The notes under the pieces: model-generated
Databases searched by the model: none
Told to the model about the DNA's origin: nothing
The model's input: only the letters and a program-made list of their open reading frames with translations
Part shown: positions 27,940-39,312 of the stretch, piece by piece
Position numbering within the stretch: position 1 is the first letter of the stretch
Layout of the letters: every line of letters begins with the position of its first letter
NCBI GenBank assembly: GCA_002077045.2
Contig: KZ111147.1
Coordinates: 1,457,589 to 1,507,497, forward strand
Direction: 5' to 3'
Length of the DNA stretch: 49,909 bases
DNA from: Rachicladosporium sp. CCFEE 5018
Lineage: Eukaryota > Ascomycota > Dothideomycetes > Cladosporiales > Cladosporiaceae
Program-made: the position numbers and the translations under genes

Positions 27940-28542
27940 TCACATCACCGCACAAGGCCTCGTCTCCACTACCGTCCCATCTTTATCTCGGAACCCGAAC
28001 TGGCTTCTCCCACTGAAAAGCTCGACCCGCTTTCCCCTCTCCTTTGCTTTAGTCCTCCGACTCCCTTCCGCCTCGCCAGCCTCAAGCCCGCGCTCTTGCG
28101 CAGTTGCTACAGTAGTCACACCGTGTAAGAGCGGAGGGGTGGCTGGATACTGGCCTGGCACCCGAAGCGGGTCGACTTCAAATCCGGGCTCGGAGTCGGA
28201 GTCCGAGTCTGCGACTTGCGAGGCGAGGTTGGTGTAGTCTGATGTCACGGGTGCTGGGACAGAGTGAGCCTGCGGTATGGCTTGTGTTGGGTAGACAGAG
28301 CGAGCCAGCGGAGGACTGAAGGCCGTTTGCTGCCGCTGTGATATACGCTGATTGGCCGCGAACGATAGCGGCTCCAGCGAGATTGTGTCTGACTGAGAAT
28401 ATGGACGGTGCTGGTAGGCAGCTCGTTGTGCGTGGTTCTTCATCGTGGCAGGAGGATATACTGGGTATGACTGAGGATATAAGCTGACGGGTGCTGCTTT
28501 GGAAGCCGCAGCAGCATGCCGACGGAACCGATGCGGCAGCAT
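27940..28542 (-). CDS. Hypothetical protein with C-terminal CaaX box, copy B
   Basis: Second copy of the 200-residue protein ending CAVM. Length, frame, basic patch and the tail FGFRDKDGTVVETRPCAVM are unchanged. Differences cluster in the disordered middle (for example SDSDSEPG instead of LDSASEPG, GVTTVATAQ instead of GVITASTAQ). That pattern, a fixed tail and a drifting linker, fits a protein whose end is the functional part. The family is unknown. Confidence 0.7.
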   Translation of the reverse strand: MLPHRFRRHAAAASKAAPVSLYPQSYPVYPPATMKNHAQRAAYQHRPYSQSDTISLEPLSFAANQRISQRQQTAFSPPLARSVYPTQAIPQAHSVPAPVTSDYTNLASQVADSDSDSEPGFEVDPLRVPGQYPATPPLLHGVTTVATAQERGLEAGEAEGSRRTKAKERGKRVELFSGRSQFGFRDKDGTVVETRPCAVM

Positions 28543-28939
28543 TGAAGACGATGCAGTGACGGTTTGAGATCACGGAGACGACTCAGTCAAGACCGCACTG
28601 TATTTGTGCGGAGTAGCATGCTCTCAGTCAATGATTTGTTAAGCTGCAAACTGCTTTTCGTTACCTATCTACCTGCATTAGGTGAATGCGCAATATAGGC
28701 AGTGTGTCCCAACATCCAGCATCACACGCCTTCCACGCCCAAGTCTATCCTGCCCATGATTGCTTCCCTGAACGCCGGGTGTATCATGCAATGGATGCAC
28801 TGCGTGACTGCCGTTCGGCCGTGTATCTCGAGGGCCACGATGCACCTCTCATAGGCTGCTCAGTATGACGCGCAGTGACTTGAGTCGACTATGGCATTCT
28901 CATCCCCCTGAATCTGATTGAAGAAGCACTCCATGCAGT
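28543..28939. other. Spacer between ARB1 3' end and CaaX gene, copy B
   Basis: 397 bp, same length as copy A, with fewer than ten substitutions and no indel by eye. No supported gene. Confidence 0.4.
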
Positions 28940-30899
28940 CTAGACGGCACCAGCCGCCAACATCTTCTTCCGCAGGTTAGTCTTGTACTCGCCAATGCTG
29001 CCGTTCCATCGAGTGACAGTCTTGTTCTCGCAGACCATGATGTCCTTTGCAATTTTGTCAAGCAATCTATGGGATGTTAGTGATGACATTCCAGTATTCA
29101 TTGGAAAAAAAGACAGCGACATACCTGAAGTCGTGAGACACAACCACGACACCTCCCGAGAAAGCATTGATAGCGTCTGCCAACGAGTCGATGGTCGGGA
29201 TATCGAGACCGTTCGTCGGCTCGTCGAGCAACAACATGTTCGGTCCCTCGATGGCCAGTAAGGCGAATACGATTCTGCTCTTCTGTCCCTCGGAAAGCGT
29301 GCCCATCAACGCCGTCTGCGCCTCACCACTGAGGCCGTACTTGCCGAGTTGCTGACGCCAGTACTGGTAGTCCTGACTTTGTGTGGCGTACTTGTCACGT
29401 ACGAAGTCGAGGGCAGACTTGTTGAGGTCCAGTTGCTCAGCCGAATGTTGCGAGTACATGCCGAGCTTCAAGTGCGTGTGTCGCGACACGTTGCCACCGT
29501 TCGGTGAGAGCTTGCCAGTGAAAATGCGGAGCAGAGTAGACTTGCCGACACCATTGGGTCCGACAAGAGCTGTACGGGAGTCCATGTCCACACCGAAGTC
29601 GAGATTCTCGTACAAAGTGTCCTTCTTCTCACCGGAGTACGAGAATGTGACGTTGTCGAGCGAGAGAACAGGAGGCGGGAGCTTCTCGACATCTGCGAAG
29701 CGGAAGGTGAAGACTCTGTCCTGGTGCACCGGCTCGATGAAGCCATCTGCCTCCATCTTGTCGAGAATCTTCTGCCGGGACTTTGCTTGGCGCACCAAGT
29801 TGGCATATGTACCTGCACTGGCGATGAACTTCTTGATGTGCTTGATCTCGTCCTGCTGCTTCTCGTATGCCTTCGCCTGGTTGACCTCCTGTTCTGTCCG
29901 CGTCTTCAGGTACGAGTCGTAGTTTCCACCGTAGTACATAAGCTGCTTCATACGCATGTCCATCATCGTCGTGCAAACACCGTTCAGAAAGTCCATGGAG
30001 TGGGAGACGAGGATGAGGGTACGGTCGTATTTCTTAAGGTACTCTTCCAGCCACACGCAAGCTTCGAGATCCAAATGTGCGGTCGGGTCATCGAGCAGAA
30101 GCAGAGATGGCTTCACGAACAACGCCTTGGCAAGCGCCACACGCATTCGCCATCCACCGGACATGTCCTTGGTCTTCTTCTTGATTGTGACCTTGTTGAA
30201 GCCGAGACCGGTCAAGATAAGCGAGGCGCGAGTCTGGAATGTTGAAGGGTCCATTTGGTCGATGCGCTCGTACAGCTCCTCCAACTTCGGGCTGTCCGGT
30301 CCATCCGTCTCGAGGATCGTCTCAGCCAGCTTCTCCAGGCGTGCCAACTCAGCTTCTGCCTGGTTCACCACCCACTCGAGGGCGCCAGTATCTGAAGGTT
30401 CGGCACCCTCATTGAGAAGGTAGATGTCAATGTGTTCGGGAAAGGGATATTCTCGGGCGTAGATGGCCTTGAGCAGGGTAGACTTGCCACAGCCGTTCTC
30501 TCCCAAAAGACCGTATCTTTTTCCATAGGTGACTTCGAGTGTGGTATCGTTGAACAAGACTTTGCCGTGGAACACAAGTGATGCGGACGTGATTTTCACG
30601 TCTCTGCTAGCCTCCAGCGATGAGAGGACACCGGTCGTGACTCTGTCTGAGATACCATCTTTGTCCTGCTGTAGAGCCATCTTCGACATGCCATTCGTGA
30701 TAGCTGCCGGCTGCTCGGAATCGGGTAGCGCGTTGCCATCGCCGTCAAGTAGAGGCGGTGTCTCATCTCCATTCAGCGATGATGCCTCAGATGCATTCTT
30801 CGAGGCGAGTTTGGCGGCGGCGGTCTTCTTCGAGGCGAGCGTTGGCTTACCCTCAGCGGCGCGCTTGGCATCGCGAGCGGCTTTTGAGGCGGAAACCAT
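28940..30899 (-). CDS. arb1: ABCF ATPase, ARB1/ABCF2 type, copy B
   Basis: Exon 1 is 30899-29125, the intron is 29067-29124 (58 nt, three shorter than in A) and exon 2 is 29066-28940; the product is 633 residues. Both ATP sites, both signatures and the Asp at position 271 are as in copy A. By eye the first 592 residues are identical to A, although the 3' half of the exon differs from A at roughly 8-10% of bases, nearly all third positions. This argues that both copies are translated and under strong purifying selection. A simple ORF reading ends wrongly in the intron. Confidence 0.95.
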
Positions 30900-31267
30900 G
30901 ATTGCTGTAGGGTATATGGTCGTGTTGGGGCGGAAGGTATGCAGTGTATAGGATTGTCAAAAAAGTCGACAAGGCGTCGGCACGGTGTGGGGCAATCGAT
31001 ACGCCAGTAAATCCTTGGTGGGATTTTACAGGGTCTCAGAACGGCTGAGTCATCATGAGAGACACGCCCATGTGGATCGGGAGCCTCTCACGTGAAAGAC
31101 GAGAGCGACGAGGGTGCTTTGACGACATTCACCATCGGATTATGCAACATGTGTCTGCAGACGAGACGAATGCTGGAGAGAGCACGAGGGGAGCAGAAGC
31201 GACTAGCCACGAGCTAGGGGTCTTGGTCGGTGTGTCCGATGAAATAGATGGCATTGCTTTCGTCTAG
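30900..31267. other. ARB1 promoter region, copy B
   Basis: 368 bp, same length as copy A and nearly identical, including CACGTG at 31089-31094. No coding signal. Confidence 0.4.
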
Positions 31268-32422
31268 TCATATATCGTTACCGTACACGCATAGCTGTAC
31301 CGGCTTCTCGTCAACGACAGAGTCCGCCATACCGCCTCTGCAGCAGCATTTCACTGGCTGTCCAGTTTCTGCGTCTCGCATCCGTGCCTCAAGCTGCCGT
31401 GCAGACGTCTCGGACACCGCACCCAGTACTGTTGCAGTGGTGATACCACCGAGAGAGCCAAAGGGTTCAAGCATCGTGTCGATGTCGTCTGACACCTTGG
31501 TTGCTGCACCACTGAAGCGGCTGTTCAGACTATCAGTGATCGCGTTGCCATTAGAGACGCGAATCGTGATGTCTGTCAATCCTCCCGTGCGTTCATGAGA
31601 TTCCTCTGCAGCGCCATCGATACCCGCACTGGCGCTGCAGGGCGACAGTGCTGTGATCAGCCTCTCCACCTGCTTCCGTAATCCATGAACCAAGCCCTTA
31701 CCCGAGACGTTGAACTTAATCATACCCGTATACGAGTCAACATGGTCGACGTGGACAATCATCCGCTTGATACGCTTAATGTACATGTCGGGCATAGCCA
31801 GGAACGGTCGGGTCTTCGTTGGCGTCACCCCAGAAGACAGTCGACACCTGAGCCTCACAGTGATGCCGGAGAAGGTGACGAAGAGTACGAAAGTGTTGGC
31901 TCCGTAGATAATGTCTGCGCATTCATCGTGCAGTTGTCGGCAGGTTTGCAGTAGACTAGTGTTGCCTTTCTGCCACACTACATTACTCGCATTGGGTATT
32001 CGAGGGGGTGACCGATCGCCTGATGTCAAGCCAGCCAATCCCCTGCTGTCCGCTGGAGTCGATGAGTTGGAGGTACCAGGCACCGGCATTCCCTTCGCCA
32101 TCCGTCTCTGCACGGCACCGAAGTTGAGAGCATGAGTAGCCAGTGGACTTGGGGTACTGCTCAAAGCCTGAGTAGTAGGCAGGAGGTAGGACAAGATTTC
32201 TAACCGCAGCTCCAGCGGTAATCTCAGCAGGGGGAACTTGGGCTTCTTGCTCGCTGGTGAACGAGATCGCGTCTCGAGCTCGGTCCAGCTTTCATGCCGA
32301 TGCAATGGGACTCGGAGGTGATCATGCTGTGGAGTCGTAGGCAGCGTGGGATGCACATCCGGAGAGATGAGGTAGTCCCTACAGTTCCATGTGCCCGTGT
32401 CCATGCCGGTGCGATGGCTCAT
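31268..32422 (-). CDS. F-box-like / DUF7730-type protein, copy B
   Basis: 384 residues with the same F-box-like motif (RLPLELRLEILSYLLP), CRQLHDECADIIYG block and CCC triplet as copy A. About six substitutions separate the copies (for example YGANT for YGTNT, DSYTGM for DSITGM). Coding and flanking sequence here differ by only about 1% from A, one of the low-divergence blocks of the duplication. Confidence 0.75.
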   Translation of the reverse strand: MSHRTGMDTGTWNCRDYLISPDVHPTLPTTPQHDHLRVPLHRHESWTELETRSRSPASKKPKFPLLRLPLELRLEILSYLLPTTQALSSTPSPLATHALNFGAVQRRMAKGMPVPGTSNSSTPADSRGLAGLTSGDRSPPRIPNASNVVWQKGNTSLLQTCRQLHDECADIIYGANTFVLFVTFSGITVRLRCRLSSGVTPTKTRPFLAMPDMYIKRIKRMIVHVDHVDSYTGMIKFNVSGKGLVHGLRKQVERLITALSPCSASAGIDGAAEESHERTGGLTDITIRVSNGNAITDSLNSRFSGAATKVSDDIDTMLEPFGSLGGITTATVLGAVSETSARQLEARMRDAETGQPVKCCCRGGMADSVVDEKPVQLCVYGNDI

Positions 32423-32861
32423 GAAGGGTCATCGCCAGTTGACACGAAGTGAGGAAGCGGTCTGTAGTACCTTAGTCTTGGCACATTGAGCATTGACTCC
32501 AATGTTTACGGGGTTAGACTTCGACTCATCGATGCGCCCTGTCTTCCTTCTTCCTCCATTTGCCAACAATCAGCAACCATGGAGAATCAACACAGTCCAG
32601 CTGCGAAGCAAAGTATGATCGGAGGGGAGGGGAGGAGGCTGCTTATGCAGTGCCAGGCCAGCGGTGGTCGCAGGAGTCTATCATATAGCCCCATGGTTGG
32701 GGTGGACGCCATTTGAGCCCATTGCGACCATCTGGACTTCGGGAATCGTCGTCCAGGCCATCACACCAACCAAGCGAGGAGAGAAGATCGGAAAGTACGA
32801 AGTGAAAAGAGAGAAAAGCCAGAGAACCAGGATCCCAAGATCTGAGAACGATACAATCAAG
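32423..32861. other. Divergent promoter of the two F-box-type genes, copy B
   Basis: 439 bp, the same length as copy A, with a handful of substitutions. The F-box reading frame is open upstream to 32664, but nothing in that extension looks like protein. Confidence 0.4.
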
Positions 32862-33911
32862 ATGGACCTCATCCTGCCCACCGAGATTGTCACGCACATC
32901 TTCCTGTCCTTACCAACTGTTACGTCCGCTTTATCACTGGCCTCGACCTGTCGAAGCTTTCACGCAATCTTCCATTCGAGTAAACGCCTTTTGATTTTAC
33001 AACATTCTGCCGAGATCGAATTCGGCCCGCTGGACGATATCGAACAACTTGTCACTCACAACGCATCCCAGCCAGCACACTTCCATCGCGAGGTCCCCTT
33101 ATCTGACGCATTGATCCGACAGCTCATCAAAGCCGGACACGTGGCCACGCAGTGGGAGGACATCTACATGTACAGGAAATGGAAGCACGACTACGTCGCC
33201 CGCCGCCTGCTGTCGACATCTGAGCGCTTCAAGCTACGTCGAGCAACCTACCGGCTCTGGCTGTTCGATCGCGCATTTCACAATATCGCTCACGTTCGAT
33301 ATGCCCGTGCACGTCTGGAAGTAGTGCGTGAGCGCGCTGCGCTCTTGCATAACTACACCACCTCCGAACTTGCTGAAATGCTGGACGTCCATGCCATTAT
33401 CCGCGACGTCGTTGCCAACGACCTGTGTCCAAGCAACGGCCGCTTGCGCCGCAAATACCAGGCACGCTATCCCGAGACCACCAACCAACCGCTCTTCAGC
33501 ATTCATTTGAACTATCCACCCACAGCGTCGCGCTTCATCGCTTCGGATAGTCAATATCACAATTCTTCTGTTGCGAGCTCCAAATACCACGCACAGCAAC
33601 AGCGCTGGCAGGAATCCTCGACCCACACCGCTGAATTCGGGCTCGAAGGCTGGGGCGACGACATCGGTCACTACTACATTGTCGAAGACATGATGAAGCT
33701 AGATCCCGAGCAGATTTTGTACTTGCGTGAGCACTGTCCAGCGAAGTCGCAGGTCGAGGCGTACGTGGCGGACATGGGCATGTGGTTTGAGAACAATGGA
33801 GAGACTTTCAGTGAGACGTTGGCATTTGTGATCAAGCAGCGAGGTGGTGAGATCGAGGAACTGAAGGCCGCAGTTGAGGCAGAGGAGTTTGGGGTTGCGG
33901 TCAGTGATTGA
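32862..33911 (+). CDS. F-box protein, copy B, complete
   Basis: One exon of 349 residues. The F-box (MDLILPTEIVTHIFLSLPTV through LASTCRSFHAIF) occupies the first 40 or so residues and would bind Skp1. The rest, including YRKWKHDYVARRLL, YRLWLFDRAFHNIAHVRYAR and EDMMKLDPEQILYLREHCP, has no repeat type I recognise, so the substrate is unknown. Aromatic-rich helices are typical of fungus-specific F-box proteins. An in-frame ATG 66 codons upstream is less likely because it would push the F-box inward through leader-like sequence. The stop is 115 bp from the convergent MGNRNS gene. Confidence 0.85.
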   Translation: MDLILPTEIVTHIFLSLPTVTSALSLASTCRSFHAIFHSSKRLLILQHSAEIEFGPLDDIEQLVTHNASQPAHFHREVPLSDALIRQLIKAGHVATQWEDIYMYRKWKHDYVARRLLSTSERFKLRRATYRLWLFDRAFHNIAHVRYARARLEVVRERAALLHNYTTSELAEMLDVHAIIRDVVANDLCPSNGRLRRKYQARYPETTNQPLFSIHLNYPPTASRFIASDSQYHNSSVASSKYHAQQQRWQESSTHTAEFGLEGWGDDIGHYYIVEDMMKLDPEQILYLREHCPAKSQVEAYVADMGMWFENNGETFSETLAFVIKQRGGEIEELKAAVEAEEFGVAVSD

Positions 33912-34026
33912 GTCTTCGTTCATTTCTTTCCCACCATAAGTATAGACACACTATAATACGGCCATCTCCTCGTCAAATCCTTATTCACGGATCCGGCTGA
34001 GCGCCTTGCTGCTGCTGCGGACTGCC

Positions 34027-34425
34027 TCATTGCTGTGGCACGCTTCCGTGCGGTCCCATCTGCGGCGGCATCCCACCCTGTAATCCGCCACCATTTCCGC
34101 CAGGCATTTGCCCTGGCATCATTTCCTGCATCGTCGGCATCTGCCCAGGCATGTAGCCTTGGGGCATTTGGCTCGGCACATACCCTGGCTGTAGTGGATT
34201 AGCTTGCTGCGCTGATGAGCCCGCATCAAAATTCTGATCTCGCATGTCGCGCGAACGTCTGCGATGACTTGGGCGAACCCAGGCGCGACGATCGGGATGC
34301 GCTCGACCGTTCGGCCAGCCGCCCCAGTGCGCGATGGAGAGCGGGCCAGTGTAGATACCTGATGGGTAGTTGTTGTGCTGGAGAGGAAGAGGAAGTGGCG
34401 GAGAGGACGAGTTGCGGTTGCCCAT
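34027..34425 (-). CDS. Small Pro/Gln/Met-rich protein with N-myristoylation-type start, copy B
   Basis: 132 residues starting MGNRNSSS. Differences from A are D7S, W to S in the arginine patch, and E to G near LQGGMPP. The Gly2 and Ser6 that matter for N-myristoylation are kept. No upstream in-frame ATG is available, which fixes the start in both copies. The family is unknown. Confidence 0.65.
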   Translation of the reverse strand: MGNRNSSSPPLPLPLQHNNYPSGIYTGPLSIAHWGGWPNGRAHPDRRAWVRPSHRRRSRDMRDQNFDAGSSAQQANPLQPGYVPSQMPQGYMPGQMPTMQEMMPGQMPGGNGGGLQGGMPPQMGPHGSVPQQ

Positions 34426-35131
34426 CTTTCGAAGTGCTGATGATGAGGAGAAGTAGAGTGTGTACTACCAGAGATGAGGGAGCAAGTTCTCCAAGAATTA
34501 CGAATGAACAGTACGGGAAGAGACCATTGCCTACATTCTCCATCCTTGTGGTCGCATTGTCCACGCATGCGTAGGGTTGCTCTGTGCCGCCATCCAGTTC
34601 AGTCAACAGCGGAGATGAGTACTCCTTAAAAGCCTCCGTGAAAAACGCGGCTCACGCCATGGTCTGGTGAACGTTGAGATCTGCATTGATCCCTGTGAGT
34701 AGATTTCTGTGGCTTTAATGACTTGCAGTCGATCCTGACACACATGGTATCAGATATCGGATTCGTTGAAGATGAAGATTATCAAATATTGTTAGTGAAC
34801 GCTCTCAAAGGCCCGTGCGTTTTGACGACATCAGGCCCGATTAGATGTGCAGTGCTTCGACATTCATCTTCACGCGCCAACCGCTGCCCAGACACTGGGC
34901 GTACATGCATGGCGAATTGTGGTCTGCAGCTCGCAATTCTCGAGAATGGCGCGACTCGTCGTCGCCTTCACCAGCGCCCGTCAGGCGATCTCAGGAGCTG
35001 GGTGTAAAATGGTCTCGAATATCACACTTCTAGCAGAAGAACCTCCATCATGAGCTACCATGTATGGCGATTCCATCGCAATCTCCACCGCAATATGACT
35101 TGGCATGCTCACGCCCAGACATGAACCCCGG
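34426..35131. other. Spacer upstream of the transporter remnant, copy B
   Basis: About 700 bp homologous to 11397-12100 of copy A, ending at the deletion junction 35131/35132. It differs from A at roughly 4% of bases with small indels. No supported gene; the transporter promoter of copy A has no equivalent here. Confidence 0.4.
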
Positions 35132-36780
35132 AGCGCCATTTGCAGATATCCTGGGCCGCCGATGGCGTATCTTTGCCTCTTGCGTGATTGTGTTCAATCT
35201 TGGCGTGATCTTGCAGACTGCAAGCACAAGTCAGCCGTTGTTCATTGCAGGTAGGTGTATCGCCGGACTCGGCGTCGGTCTGCTATCTGCAATGATTCCG
35301 CTATACCAATCCGAGACGTCGCCAAAGTGGATACGTGGTACTGTGGTTGGAGCGTATCAGCTAGCAATTACGATCGTAAGACATCTCGAGGCATTACTAG
35401 GAAGTGCATCGACTGATCACATTCGTAGGGATTGTTGCTTGCCGCCATCGTTCACAACGCCACAGCGCTTCGCAACGATTCCGGATCATACCGTATCCCA
35501 ATCGCAGTCCAGTTCCTATGGTCGCTTATCATTTGCGGTGGCCTGCTGCTTCTGCCCGAAACCCCACGTTTCTTGATCAAGCAGGACAAGCACGAGCAGG
35601 TAAGCTGACGGCATATTTCCAACGTGATCTATACTGACTCGATCAAGGGCTGCCAAAGCGCTAAGTGTACTCAGACGCCTCGACGTGACTCACCCAGCCT
35701 TGGTCGAGGAGCTTTCGGAGATCGAAGCGAATCACCGCTACGAGATAAGTCTCGAGAAGGCGAGCTACCTTGACTGCTTCAGAGGAAACATCGGCAAGCG
35801 TCTGCTCACTGGTTGTCTCCTTCAGGGTCTGCAGCGGCTTACTGGATTGTTAGCTATACTGAATTCCTTGGGAGAAGTGCGCACTGACAACGTACTGCAG
35901 CAACTTCATCTTCTACTACGGCACCCAGTATTTCCAAAACGCTGGATTCGAAGATCCGTTCATCATCTCTGTCATCACGAAGTACGGTACACGCTGAAAG
36001 AGGATCAGATACAGTGACGCTAACATTCGTGTAGCTGCGTAAACGTATTCTTGACTTTTCCAGGACTTTATCTGGTCGAGAAGCTCAGTCGCAGGAATCT
36101 CCTGCTACTCGGAGCATCGGGCATGGCTGTGAGTCTGACTGATGGTCCCCAAATCACGGCTACTCATTGACTTTTCTCATAGGTCTGCCAATTCATCGTA
36201 GCCATCACTGGTACAGTCGCCGGTACCACTGACCGAGCTGCGCAACAAGCTGCGATCGCCTTTGTCTGCATCTACATCTACTTCTTCGCCAGTACCTGGG
36301 GTCCTGTAGCTTGGGTCGTCACCGGCGAGATCTTTCCGCTGAAAGTTAGGGCGAAGTGTTTGTCAATGACCACGGCTACCAATTGGCTCCTGTTAGTATC
36401 CTCCTTTGACGCGCAATCACGATCGGATAGCTAATGCCTCCTAGTAATTTCGCCATCGCCTACGTGACCCCATACATGGTCCGCGACGGCCCCGGCTACG
36501 CCAACCTCCAATCCAAGGTCTTCTTCATCTGGGGCGGCTGCTTCATCATCTGCATTATCTTTACTTGGTTCCTGATCTACAAGACCAAGGGTCTTTCGCT
36601 TGAGCAAGTCGATGAAATGTACCAGCCGTGAACAAGGCATGGCAGAGCAAGAAATTCAGGCCGCAGATTAGCTTTCACGAAGTACCAGACATCAAGAACG
36701 ATGGCCGTGCGATGAGTCTGGCTGAGATGGGTGCTGAGGTTCAGAGGAAGGAGAGTGTTGGGCATGAGGAGAACTTGTGA
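35132..36780 (+). pseudogene. MFS sugar transporter remnant, copy B (5' deletion)
   Basis: Relative to A, about 667 bp (12101-12767) are gone, removing the promoter, exons 1-2, the start of exon 3 and the first membrane helices. The junction shares GCGC. The remnant begins at ADILGRRW and keeps later exons, including 35132-35375 and 35429-35599. Two more lesions follow. The intron-4 acceptor (35647-35648) is GG instead of AG, so the nearest AG shifts the frame. One base is missing after 36625, giving a stop at 36629-36631 and loss of the 50-residue tail. Intron 5 has a normal GT donor (35849) and the intron-7 acceptor (36181-36182) is intact, unlike A. The deletion happens to put upstream ATGs (35064 and 35121) in frame. 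Confidence 0.85.
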
Positions 36781-37046
36781 GGCGAAGGACACGATAACGG
36801 CCGCCGCCTCGTACATGCGAATGCAGCGGACAGGACGATGAGACTGAGGATCCAAATGTTCCCATTACAGATATCTAGGATCTAAATCGAATGCTTTCAA
36901 TATGCCCTCGTGGCTGCCATGTGATCTTTGAGCTCGGACCCTGTCACATGCCACTATCAAGAGCTTCGAAACTCATATTGTATTCCACATAACTTCTCAT
37001 ATCACCGTGACGGATCGAAATCTTCCCCCTCGTCTAACTCTCCACA

Positions 37047-37805
37047 ATGCCCGTAACGAAGATCCTTATCGTCGGCGCCAATGGCTTCGTCGGCCTCGAA
37101 GTCCTCACCCTCGCACTCAAGAATCCCTACCTAACCCAGATTTACACCCTCTCTCGACAACCGCTCCCCAACAACCTATCCTCCCACAAGAAGGTGACCC
37201 AACTGCTCCACCCAGACTTCAATACCATCCCTCCAGCGCTCTACGACACTCTCCGCGACTCAGGCGTGCAAGCCTGCATATGGGCAGTCGGCAAACCAAA
37301 CCTGAAACAATACAAGAACCTCGACGAAGCTCGAGATGTGTTGATTCAGCTACCCGTCAAAGTCGCAGAGGACTTGGCAAAGACCTGCGCAGTCCCAGCC
37401 ATGGAAGCGCAAGGCGGCAAATTCATCCACCCATTCCGCTTCGTCTTCGTCTCGGCCTGGGGCGCCGAGCGGGACTCGAACAGAAGTCTGTGGGTCTGGG
37501 GCGAGAGTCGCAAGATCAAAGGCGCTGCTGAGAAAGCACTCGTGGACATCATGGAAGCGAGTGAGATCGTGGATAGCAAACGGAGCTTTGAAGTGACATG
37601 CTTGAGGGCTGGGACTGTGTTGAGAAGAGGGAAGGATCTGGGGACTGTAATTGCGATGGGGACGACGCCGAGTATAGCTGTGGACTTGCTGGCTAGGAGG
37701 GCGATTGGGGTGGCTTTGGATGGGGAGGTGGATGGGAAGCGGATACTGGAGAATGCCGAGATTATGGGACCGGATTGGGCGGATATCAATATTATCAACG
37801 GGTGA
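37047..37805 (+). CDS. NAD(P)-binding Rossmann-fold protein, copy B
   Basis: 252 residues with the same GANGFVG nucleotide loop. Only four residues differ from A (N5K, one E to D, G to S in VDSKRSFE, and the last residue A to G). The DNA of the last 300 bases nevertheless differs by about 12%, while the first 440 bases are almost identical. The function remains a generic SDR-like oxidoreductase or isomerase. Confidence 0.8.
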   Translation: MPVTKILIVGANGFVGLEVLTLALKNPYLTQIYTLSRQPLPNNLSSHKKVTQLLHPDFNTIPPALYDTLRDSGVQACIWAVGKPNLKQYKNLDEARDVLIQLPVKVAEDLAKTCAVPAMEAQGGKFIHPFRFVFVSAWGAERDSNRSLWVWGESRKIKGAAEKALVDIMEASEIVDSKRSFEVTCLRAGTVLRRGKDLGTVIAMGTTPSIAVDLLARRAIGVALDGEVDGKRILENAEIMGPDWADINIING

Positions 37806-38117
37806 TGTAGGCGCTATCAAGATGTGAATGAACGATGTATATGACTTCAAACGATTCGGACGCAGGCGGAAGTGCATGCGGTCCCAGTGACTGCTTCCTA
37901 ATCATCGCTGATACAAACTGCATATCCTGTCAAACTACTGCTGGTACCCTTAAGCACAAGTGTCCTGGGTATGCCGAGTCCTAACAATCGTTCAACCTGC
38001 TCCACTCCCACCCGCTTCCGCCCTCTATGCTTTCGTAGCCGTCATCCCGTGCTCAATTCCTTACTCATCGACTTTCGTCATTCGCTATTCATGAATACGC
38101 GGCTGATCAACCACCAT
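37806..38117. other. Convergent 3' spacer between oxidoreductase and YOP1, copy B
   Basis: 312 bp between convergent stops, the same length as copy A with scattered substitutions. Nothing else is visible. Confidence 0.35.
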
Positions 38118-38887
38118 CTAAGAGGCCTTGCCAGTAGCTTGGCCAGTAGCCTGGCTGGCGGAGGCACGGAGGTTGGCGGATGTGGAAGCGGAGTTGCCCT
38201 GGCTGAAGAAGCGGGAGAACAGAGGCTGGAGGAGAGATCGGAAGACGATCTGGGCGCCACTGTGATATTGTGTTAGTCATGATTTACTAGATCGGCATGG
38301 GATTAGTTCGATAGACGTACCCAGTCTGGGGAAGAGCCATCCAGAGGACGAGGATGAACTTGAACGTGTAGTAGAAGGGGAACCAGTAGACGGCGTTGAC
38401 AGCAGACTCGATCACAGTGAGGAATGCATAGGTCACCCAGTACTATCACAAGGATATATCAGCTTTCGTCTCATCATATCCAGGATCCTGCAGGCAGCAC
38501 TTACCGTCAACCACTGCGTATCATCCGCCTTTCCGGAAGTGAACAGCGCATCCAGCGAGTAGTACGCCGGAATTACAAATCCAGCAGTGTTGACGAGGAA
38601 TTCGCCAGCGATGTTGAAGAAAATGAGGAAGAAGTAGAGGGCGCCTAGGCCGAGGACAACGTAGACCTTGGGGACGCTGGTCTGCTGCTCGAATTGCTGG
38701 AGTTGCGGGTACTTAGACAGCGACTTGTCGAGCTGCGACAGGTGGTACTGTGCTGTAAACAGTGTGTTAGGAAGACTTTCGGGGTGATTGGGCGGTGTTC
38801 AGATGTACAGGTCGCTGGTGTGGTGGGCTTGCGATAAGGCGGTGGGAGGGGCATACCTTTTTCTTGGATGGAGCCGGATTGAGACAT
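38118..38887 (-). CDS. yop1: Yop1, REEP/DP1 ER-shaping protein, copy B
   Basis: Exons 38887-38857, 38752-38505, 38442-38321 and 38259-38118 have exactly the lengths of copy A (31, 248, 122 and 142), giving 180 residues that look identical. Intron 1 (38753-38856) has been rewritten most and shares little sequence with A beyond its ends. This contrast between exon and intron supports selection on the protein. Confidence 0.95.
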
Positions 38888-39312
38888 CGTGGCGGCTGGG
38901 GGTTGTGGGATTGGGTGGAGGGTGTGGTAGAGGTGATGTTGCGAATTTGCGCGATGGAGGTTGTTGTCGGTGGTCGTTGAGGTTGTGTGTCAAGGGTTGA
39001 GGAAGCGAGCAATTAGAAGCTGTTACGCGCTTGGTGGGACAGTGCATGGAAGAGCAAGGACAAGTTACGTCAGTGGTTGCTGCTATCACGTGCGAATATG
39101 TACTGTGATTGCACATCTTTGTCATTTGTCAATGCGAGTATTGGAGAAGTGCAAACAATTAGTGCCAGGCGGCGGCAGAGCACTGAGTAAGCCTGACCGA
39201 ACACTGACGTTCAAGAGACAAGATTCGGCGAGACGCAGGAGGCGAGACTCAGCAGGTCCTTATTGACGACACCGGGACTCGATAATACCAGCTTCTATGA
39301 CGGCATGGTCTA
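38888..39312. other. YOP1 upstream region, copy B
   Basis: 425 bp. The first 95 bases next to YOP1 are strongly diverged from A, then 39003-39265 is nearly identical to A and includes TTACGTCA and CACGTG. Confidence 0.45.
39065..39072 (+). promoter_or_regulatory. CRE/ATF-type site TTACGTCA upstream of YOP1, copy B
   Basis: Same octamer, spacing to CACGTG (39087-39092) and distance from YOP1 as in copy A. Function is inferred from consensus and retention beside diverged sequence. Confidence 0.45.
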
